Below, piece after piece: positions 6,999-11,316 of a stretch of 11,316 bases of DNA. The notes beneath the pieces are model-generated. The model ran no database searches. It saw only the letters and a program-made list of their open reading frames with translations, and was not told the origin of the DNA. A program made the translations under genes and the position numbers. Within the stretch, counting starts at the first letter, position 1, and each line of letters begins with the position of its first letter. The DNA comes from Clostridia bacterium (lineage in GTDB: Bacteria > Bacillota > Clostridia > Christensenellales > Maliibacteriaceae), in assembly GCA_017935825.1 (NCBI GenBank), contig JAGBGW010000146.1, positions 1-11,316 of the forward strand, in the 5' to 3' direction.

Positions 6999-7020
6999 AC
7001 TGCCGCGAAAAGCGCGCAGT
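6999..7020 (+). promoter_or_regulatory. Stem-loop in the leader of the AlaRS-like gene
   Basis: ACTGC (6999-7003), bulged C, GCG (7005-7007), loop AAAAG, CGC (7013-7015), GCAGT (7016-7020). It ends 23 bases before the GGAGG ribosome binding site (7044-7048). It is not followed by a U-tract, so it is not a terminator. Its role is unknown. Confidence 0.4.
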
Positions 7021-7057
7021 AACCATAAATTTGACGACAAATTGGAGGAAAATTACG

Positions 7058-8845
7058 ATGATCAAGGCACAGCAGCTGCGAGAAAAGTTTTTGGAGTTCT
7101 TCCGTGAAAAGGGTCACGCTGTGATTCCCAGCGCATCCGTCATTCCGGAAAACGACCCCACCGTATTGTTCACCACCGCAGGTATGCACCCCCTGGTACC
7201 CTACCTTCTTGGTGCACATCATCCCGAAGGCACCCGTCTGACCGACGTGCAGAAGTGCATCCGCACCGGCGACATCGAAGAAGTCGGCGATGCTTCTCAT
7301 CTTACCTTCTTTGAAATGCTGGGTAACTGGTCCCTGGGCGACTACTTCAAGAAGGAAGCCATTTCCTGGAGCTGGGAATTCCTCACCGGCGAAAAGTGGC
7401 TGAATCTTGATCCCGACCGCCTTGCTTTCAGTGTATTCGCAGGCGACGACGACGCTCCCCGCGATATGGAAAGCTATGAGCTTTGGCGCTCCATGGGCGT
7501 CAAGGAAGATCACCTTTTCTTCCTGCCCAAGGAAAACAACTGGTGGGGCCCTGCAGGCATCACCGGTCCCTGCGGTCCTGATACCGAAATGTTCATCATC
7601 CGCGACGTTCCCCCCTGCGGTCCCAACTGCTCTCCCGCATGCGACTGCGGCCGTTACCTTGAGATCTGGAACGACGTTTTCATGCAGTACAATAAGCAGG
7701 CTGATGGTTCCTTCGTTCCGCTTTCTCAGCAGAACGTTGACACCGGCATGGGTCTTGAGCGCACCATCGGCGTTCTGCAGGGCGTAAAGTCCGTGTATGA
7801 GACCGACCTGTTCGCACCCATCATCGCCAAAATCGAAGAGCTCTCCGGCAAAAAGTACGGCGACTCTGACGAGATCACCCGCGCAATGCGCATCGTGGCT
7901 GATCACGTTCGTACTTCCACCTTCATCCTTGGTGACGAACGCGGCGTGACCCCCGGCAACGTGGACCAGGCTTACGTTCTTCGCCGTCTGATCCGCCGCG
8001 CTGTCCGCTTCGGCATGGGCATCGATATGCCGCAGGGCGCCATCGGTCAGGTCGCAAGCGTCATCGTTGGCGAGTACCGCGACGTATACCCCGAGCTTGC
8101 TGCAAAGGAAGCATTCATCATCGAGCAGCTTGATCTGGAAGAAAAGCGCTTCGCAACAACCATCGTACAGGGTCTCAAAGAGTTTGAGAAGGTCATCACC
8201 CACATCAAGGGCAACGTGCTTCCCGGCAAGACCGCATTCCGTCTGTACGACACCTTCGGCTATCCGCTTGAAATGACCATCGAGCTTGCAAAGGAGCGCG
8301 GTTTCGAGGTCGACGTGGAAGGCTACGAAGAAGCATTCAAAAAGCACCAGGAGAAGTCCCGTGCAGGCAGCGAACAGCGCTTCAAGGGCGGCCTGGCAGA
8401 CTCTTCCGAGCAGACCGCACGTCTGCACACCGCAACCCATCTGATGCTGGCGGGCCTCAAGGCAGTTCTGTCCCCCGACATCCAGCAGAAGGGAAGCAAC
8501 ATCACCGCAGAGCGTCTTCGCTTTGACTTCAACTTCCCCCGCAAGGTCACCCGTGAGGAGCTGGACCAGGTCGAGGCATATGTGAACGAAGCCATCGCCA
8601 AGGGCATCGATGTTGTGATGGAGGAAATGTCCATCGAAGATGCAAAGGCATCCGGCGCAACCGGCGTGTTCGAGTCCCGTTACGGCGAGCGCGTTAAGGT
8701 CTACACCGTGGAAGGCTACTCCAAGGAGATCTGCGGCGGTCCCCACGCAGCAAACACTGCTGAGCTTGTCAGCTTCAAGATCAAGAAGGAAGAATCTTCC
8801 TCCGCAGGTGTTCGCCGCATCAAGGCTGTCATCGGCGCAAACTAA
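7058..8845 (+). CDS. alaS: Short alanyl-tRNA synthetase-like protein (alanine--tRNA ligase-related)
   Basis: A 595-residue class II synthetase of the AlaRS family, which charges tRNA-Ala with alanine in the cytoplasm. The catalytic core is clear: LREKFLEFFREKGH (7-20), NDPTVLFTTAGM (32-43), KCIRTGD (66-72), TFFEMLGNWSLGDYFKKEA (83-101), GPCGPDTEM (170-178) and GMGLERT (230-236). QAYVLRRLIRRAVRFG (304-319) marks the tRNA-recognition part. The editing-type zinc ligands H457, H461, C559 and H563 (HTATH and CGGPH) are all present. Canonical AlaRS is about 870 residues. This one lacks the beta-barrel part of the editing domain (no FYAESGGQ-like motif before HTATH) and ends at AGVRRIKAVIG, so it has no DHHA1/C-Ala domain. 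It matches a short AlaRS-related family of Clostridia. Whether it is the cell's main AlaRS or a paralogue is unknown, so the symbol is provisional. The start is chosen by GGAGG at 7044-7048; an upstream in-frame ATG at 6977 has none. Confidence 0.85.
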   Translation: MIKAQQLREKFLEFFREKGHAVIPSASVIPENDPTVLFTTAGMHPLVPYLLGAHHPEGTRLTDVQKCIRTGDIEEVGDASHLTFFEMLGNWSLGDYFKKEAISWSWEFLTGEKWLNLDPDRLAFSVFAGDDDAPRDMESYELWRSMGVKEDHLFFLPKENNWWGPAGITGPCGPDTEMFIIRDVPPCGPNCSPACDCGRYLEIWNDVFMQYNKQADGSFVPLSQQNVDTGMGLERTIGVLQGVKSVYETDLFAPIIAKIEELSGKKYGDSDEITRAMRIVADHVRTSTFILGDERGVTPGNVDQAYVLRRLIRRAVRFGMGIDMPQGAIGQVASVIVGEYRDVYPELAAKEAFIIEQLDLEEKRFATTIVQGLKEFEKVITHIKGNVLPGKTAFRLYDTFGYPLEMTIELAKERGFEVDVEGYEEAFKKHQEKSRAGSEQRFKGGLADSSEQTARLHTATHLMLAGLKAVLSPDIQQKGSNITAERLRFDFNFPRKVTREELDQVEAYVNEAIAKGIDVVMEEMSIEDAKASGATGVFESRYGERVKVYTVEGYSKEICGGPHAANTAELVSFKIKKEESSSAGVRRIKAVIGAN

Positions 8846-8846
8846 A

Positions 8847-8963
8847 GGCGCGACGCCCGCATCGCGCCGGTGAAATTCTGCTGACGCAGAGTGAAATTTG
8901 CCCTTGGGGCAAGTGAAATACAGGCTTTGCCTGTGTGAAATATGCACTTCGTGCATGTTGAAT
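8847..8963 (+). repeat. Tandem array of five hairpins with GTGAAAT linkers
   Basis: Starts one base after the AlaRS-like stop codon. Stems: GGCGCGA/TCGCGCC (8847-8853, 8862-8868); TCTGC/GCAGA (8877-8881, 8886-8890); TTGCCC/GGGCAA (8898-8903, 8907-8912); ACAGGC/GCCTGT (8920-8925, 8929-8934); ATGCAC/GTGCAT (8942-8947, 8951-8956). Each is followed by a 7-base linker: GTGAAAT at 8870, 8891, 8913 and 8935, then GTTGAAT at 8957. Stem sequences all differ yet stay fully paired, while linkers are constant, so an RNA role is likely. The spacing is about 22 bases per unit. It is not a CRISPR array, since the repeated part is only 7 bases. I have seen similar elements in clostridial intergenic regions but know no established function. 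Confidence 0.75.
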
Positions 8964-8978
8964 GTTACTTGTATCATG

Positions 8979-9006
8979 GAAAAACGGATGCTTGCATCCG
9001 TTTTTC
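8979..9006 (+). terminator. Terminator at the end of the hairpin array
   Basis: A perfect inverted repeat, GAAAAACGGATGC (8979-8991) and GCATCCGTTTTTC (8994-9006), with a U-run of five. It probably ends the AlaRS-like transcript, with the hairpin array as its 3' untranslated region. Confidence 0.85.
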
Positions 9007-9029
9007 TTATCTGTTTTTGGGTAAATCAT

Positions 9030-9404
9030 ATGTGGTTATTCACTTATAAGAAATACAATACATCCAAGCCTGCGTCGGTGCTGAGCATCGTGGGATTGAT
9101 TTTGAGATTTGCAGGACTGATCACCCTGTGCGGCTGGAATCTGCCCGTGGCTGCCATCTGCATTGTGCTTGGTTGTGCCTGCCATTATCTGGCAGAGCAC
9201 ATTCACTTCCGTGCATGGGTGCAGGTGGTGCAGCGCGACGGTCTGGAAGACCGCGTTAAAAATGGTGACCTTGCCACCGCAGGGCAGCTGTATAAGATCT
9301 TCCCCTCCAAGAAAACCGTGCGCTATATCGCTGCCGTCAACCCCGAAGTGGGCAAAAAGCTTTCCGAAATCATCGAGCAGGTCAAAGCAGAAGAGAAAAA
9401 GTAA
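9030..9404 (+). CDS. Small two-helix membrane protein of unknown function
   Basis: A 124-residue protein that I do not recognise. Two hydrophobic segments (about 15-34 and 38-54) form a helical hairpin. They are followed by a soluble, charged tail (60-124) with RDGLEDRVKNGDLATAGQLY and a lysine/glutamate-rich end that may be helical. A small membrane-anchored protein with a cytoplasmic tail is the simplest reading. The start is uncertain. The ATG at 9030 (MWLFTYKK) has only a weak upstream GGGT and lies 24 bases after the terminator at 8979-9006. In-frame ATGs at 8976 and 8988 fall at or inside that hairpin and have no ribosome binding site. The frame stays open up to 8898, but that part is the hairpin array. 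No clear own promoter is seen, so expression may need read-through from the AlaRS-like gene. Confidence 0.6.
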   Translation: MWLFTYKKYNTSKPASVLSIVGLILRFAGLITLCGWNLPVAAICIVLGCACHYLAEHIHFRAWVQVVQRDGLEDRVKNGDLATAGQLYKIFPSKKTVRYIAAVNPEVGKKLSEIIEQVKAEEKK

Positions 9405-9408
9405 TCGT

Positions 9409-9444
9409 AAAAACACCGCAAATTGCTGAATCTGCGGTGTTTTT
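9409..9444 (+). terminator. Terminator after the small membrane protein gene
   Basis: AAAAACACCGCA (9409-9420) pairs perfectly with TGCGGTGTTTTT (9433-9444) around a 12-base loop, and the U-run continues to 9445. It starts five bases after the stop codon. Confidence 0.85.
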
Positions 9445-9457
9445 TCATGTAAGAATC

Positions 9458-9485
9458 TTTACATTCCCAAAGAATTTGCTACAAT
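9458..9485 (+). promoter_or_regulatory. Promoter of the anchored-protein gene at 9507
   Basis: TTTACA (9458-9463), 16 bp, then TACAAT (9480-9485), preceded by TGC so that the -10 is extended. The predicted start is near 9492, leaving a leader of only about 15 bases. This rules out the in-frame ATG at 9484-9486 region as the translation start. Confidence 0.65.
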
Positions 9486-9506
9486 GTGTACAAAAGAGGT
9501 GATCGT

Positions 9507-10307
9507 ATGAAACTTTTTCGCAACACACTGATCGTGCTTTTGCTCATATCCGTGCTGCTTTTTTGTTGTGCCTGCGGTGTACCTAAAAATTTTGAGAATG
9601 AAACGCTGCGGCAGCACACAGAGACCATGCTGGATGCCATCATGCAGGAGGATGTTGACACGGCATATGCATTGCTGCAGGATGTGATCTCGGAAAAAGA
9701 GTTTTCCACAGCATTCAGCCAGCTGCGCAGTATACTGGGTGAGTATTCCTCCTATGAACTGCAGCTTACATATGTGCAGACCAACGTCTCCGCCACAAAC
9801 AACGGAAAGGTTACTATCATCAATCATACTTATGATCTGATGACCGACAGCGGACGTTATATCATCAACGTGCAATGCAACGATCAAATCAGCGGACTTT
9901 CCGGTTTCTATATTGCGCCATATGAAAACACGGACGCTTATTTCACCGGCACCATCGGTCACATGCAGGGTGCAGATGTTTTGCAATGGATCCTTCTTGC
10001 ATCCAACGTCCTTTCCCTCGCACTGGGTATCGTGGCACTGATCGATTGCTGCAAACGCAAAATCAAGCGCAAATGGTTGTGGATTCTTTTAATTCTTCTT
10101 GGCGCGCTTTCTGTCGGTGTCACGCTTGCATCCAACCAATTCCGCATCAACTTTAATCTTGGCTGGATGAATTATACCGCATTGCTGCATTACGGTTCAG
10201 GTAAGCAGGTCCTGCGATTGATGCTGCCCGTCGGTGCAATTGTCTATTTAAGCATGCGCCGTACACTTACCATACAGCCTCCGCAGGAATCGGAACAAAC
10301 TGGCTGA
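9507..10307 (+). CDS. Predicted secreted/anchored protein with extracellular domain and three C-terminal membrane helices
   Basis: A 266-residue protein. Residues 1-24 (KLFRN, a long leucine/isoleucine-rich core, then CCACG) form a signal peptide. Cysteines 20, 21 and 23 suggest a lipoprotein-type end, although no textbook lipobox fits. Residues about 33-140 form a soluble domain beginning TETMLDAIMQEDVDTAYALL. It resembles the small NTF2-like/DUF3887-type domains of Firmicute envelope proteins (acidic helix, repeated Tyr-containing strands); this is a tentative match. Three hydrophobic segments follow (about 159-179, 189-206, 235-250), with a basic loop CCKRKIKRKW between the first two. So the soluble domain faces outside and the C-terminus is in the membrane. 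The start is chosen by AGAGGTGA at 9495-9502. The gene is monocistronic, with its own promoter and terminator. Function is unknown. Confidence 0.75.
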   Translation: MKLFRNTLIVLLLISVLLFCCACGVPKNFENETLRQHTETMLDAIMQEDVDTAYALLQDVISEKEFSTAFSQLRSILGEYSSYELQLTYVQTNVSATNNGKVTIINHTYDLMTDSGRYIINVQCNDQISGLSGFYIAPYENTDAYFTGTIGHMQGADVLQWILLASNVLSLALGIVALIDCCKRKIKRKWLWILLILLGALSVGVTLASNQFRINFNLGWMNYTALLHYGSGKQVLRLMLPVGAIVYLSMRRTLTIQPPQESEQTG

Positions 10308-10361
10308 ATACATAACCGTTGCAGCAAACAGGTCAAGTGTGAGAGTAAATGACTTCACAAG

Positions 10362-10389
10362 AAAGACGCAAGCTTTGTCTTGCGTTTTT
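10362..10389 (+). terminator. Terminator after the anchored-protein gene
   Basis: A stem with core ACGCAAG (10366-10372) and CTTGCGT (10379-10385) around the loop CTTTGT, extended by A-U pairs to 10362/10389 and ending in five U. It lies 54 bases after the stop codon. Confidence 0.8.
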
Positions 10390-10430
10390 CATAATTTACA
10401 CAGAATCCCAACGGGATGTAAAGCATCATC

Positions 10431-10459
10431 TTGCGGCGCGGCACAGATATGATTATAAT
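10431..10459 (+). promoter_or_regulatory. Promoter of galT
   Basis: TTGCGG (10431-10436), 17 bp, then a perfect TATAAT (10454-10459). The predicted start is near 10466. The leader of about 50 bases contains a small TGCGC/GCGCA pairing (10478-10482, 10494-10498) and AAGGAG at 10502-10507. No catabolite-response element was identified with confidence. Confidence 0.7.
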
Positions 10460-10515
10460 GAAATAAAGATATCAGCCTGCGCGAAGCGGAATTGCGCATC
10501 CAAGGAGAAAATGCT

Positions 10516-11316
10516 ATGAAAATTGAAACTTATCTGGATTCCCTTGTGGCTTATGCCATGAATAAAGGTCTTGCCCAGCCCGAAGACCACGTGGTGCTGG
10601 TCAACCGCCTGCTGGACATTCTGCATATTGACGACTATGAACCTTCTGATGAACTGCTGATCGAAGATCTGGAACAGATTCTGGGCGGCATTTTGGATTA
10701 TGCCGTGGAAAAGGGTCTGTGCGACGACGGCATCACCGCCCGCGATATCTTCGATACCCGCATCATGGGCGCCGTGACCCCCATGCCCCGTGAGATCATC
10801 CGCGACTTCTGGGCAAAGTATGAAAAAGATCCCGTGGAAGCCACCGATTGGTATTATGACCTCAGCTGCAATACCGACTACATCCGCCGCTACCGCATCC
10901 AAAAGGATATGCGCTGGAAGTACCCCTGCGAGTATGGTGACCTTGATATCACCATCAACCTGTCCAAGCCCGAAAAGGACCCCAAGGCCATCGCCGCTGC
11001 AAAGAACGCGCCCCAGACTGCATACCCCAAATGCCAGCTGTGCCGTGAAAACGAGGGCTACGCAGGCCGCATGAACCATCCTGCCCGCGCCAACCACCGC
11101 ATCATCCCCATCGATATCTGCGGTGCCTCCTGGTTCTGGCAGTATTCTCCCTACGTCTATTACAACGAGCACTGCATCGTCTTCAACGCGGAGCATATTC
11201 CCATGAAGATCGATCGCTCCGCATTCGATAAACTGCTGGATTTCGTCCGCATCTTCCCTCATTATTTCGTGGGCTCCAACGCAGACCTGCCCATCGTGGG
11301 CGGTTCCATCCTGAGC
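10516..11316 (+). CDS. galT: Galactose-1-phosphate uridylyltransferase, Firmicutes type (3' end outside the window)
   Basis: The frame is open from the ATG at 10516 to the window edge: 267 codons of a protein usually close to 500 residues. It is the Leloir-pathway enzyme that exchanges UMP between UDP-glucose and galactose-1-phosphate, acting in the cytoplasm. Diagnostic of the Gram-positive class II family are the early helical region with DTRIMGAVTPMPREI (80-94), CNTDYIRR (118-125), the CQLCRENEGYAGRMNHPARA block (173-192) and SNADLPIVGGSILS (254-267). The window stops just before the expected HDHFQGG segment with the active-site histidine. CxLC at 173-176 is conserved in this class. The start is fixed by AAGGAG eight bases upstream; an ATG at 10511 hits a stop at once. 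The gene has its own promoter. Codon use is strongly biased, as in the AlaRS-like gene. Downstream partners (galK, galE) are not in view. Confidence 0.93.
   Translation, partial: MKIETYLDSLVAYAMNKGLAQPEDHVVLVNRLLDILHIDDYEPSDELLIEDLEQILGGILDYAVEKGLCDDGITARDIFDTRIMGAVTPMPREIIRDFWAKYEKDPVEATDWYYDLSCNTDYIRRYRIQKDMRWKYPCEYGDLDITINLSKPEKDPKAIAAAKNAPQTAYPKCQLCRENEGYAGRMNHPARANHRIIPIDICGASWFWQYSPYVYYNEHCIVFNAEHIPMKIDRSAFDKLLDFVRIFPHYFVGSNADLPIVGGSILS

Noticed and set aside
6972..7057. T-box or other riboswitch before the AlaRS-like gene
   Set aside because: The leader is about 80 bases, with no T-box consensus, specifier loop or terminator/antiterminator pair. Only one small bulged stem-loop is seen.
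6977..7057. Upstream start for the AlaRS-like gene (27 extra residues)
   Set aside because: The ATG at 6977 overlaps the predicted transcription start and has no ribosome binding site. The extra residues are not AlaRS-like, whereas 7058 has GGAGG nine bases upstream and begins at the usual AlaRS N-terminus.
8847..8963. CRISPR array
   Set aside because: The repeated part is only 7 bases and the segments between are self-paired hairpins of about 15 bases, not unique spacers. No cas gene is nearby.
6878..8977. 699-codon minus-strand open frame opposite the AlaRS-like gene
   Set aside because: Antisense shadow. Its composition (valine, histidine, cysteine rich) is that of a reversed codon-biased gene, and the plus strand carries clear AlaRS motifs.
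10453..11262. 269-codon minus-strand open frame at the right edge
   Set aside because: Shadow of galT, which is open on the plus strand to the window end and has clear family motifs.

Overview
The window looks like a chromosomal segment of a low-to-mid GC Firmicute of class Clostridia, most likely an Oscillospiraceae/Ruminococcaceae-type gut anaerobe. The reasons are strong AGGAGG-type ribosome binding sites, sigma-A promoters with extended -10 boxes, compact U-tailed terminators, a Firmicutes-type (class II) galT, a shortened AlaRS-like protein and small dispersed hairpin repeats of a kind common in such genomes. This placement is inference; no rRNA or marker gene is present.

Layout. At the left edge is the start of a leftward gene resembling an M29-type aminopeptidase. 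It is divergent from a rightward alkaline-phosphatase-superfamily (nucleotide pyrophosphatase/phosphodiesterase-like) gene, 246-1550, which ends at a strong terminator. About 360 bases without a gene follow (1583-1945), filled with hairpin-forming repeats. Next comes a leftward two-gene operon, read from 6812 down to 1946. Its first gene encodes a membrane protein with two Rossmann (TrkA-N/RCK-like) domains and a C-terminal RyR-like domain. Its second gene, four bases downstream, encodes a TIR domain, one transmembrane helix and a large beta-propeller region. Divergent from the operon is a 595-codon AlaRS-like gene (7058-8845), followed by an array of five small hairpins joined by GTGAAAT linkers and then a terminator. 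Two small rightward genes follow: a two-helix membrane protein (9030-9404) and a secreted or membrane-anchored protein with three C-terminal helices (9507-10307). The window ends inside galT (from 10516).

How the parts relate. Most genes are single transcription units with their own promoter and terminator (housekeeping metabolism, translation, Leloir pathway). The clear exception is the TrkA-N/RyR plus TIR/propeller pair, which is translationally coupled and is the best candidate for an undescribed system: a membrane-associated sensor or nucleotide-signalling module, possibly in defence or stress signalling. Its function is inferred only from domain logic. The second item of interest is the tandem hairpin array after the AlaRS-like gene, where stems vary while staying paired and linkers are conserved, suggesting that RNA structure matters.
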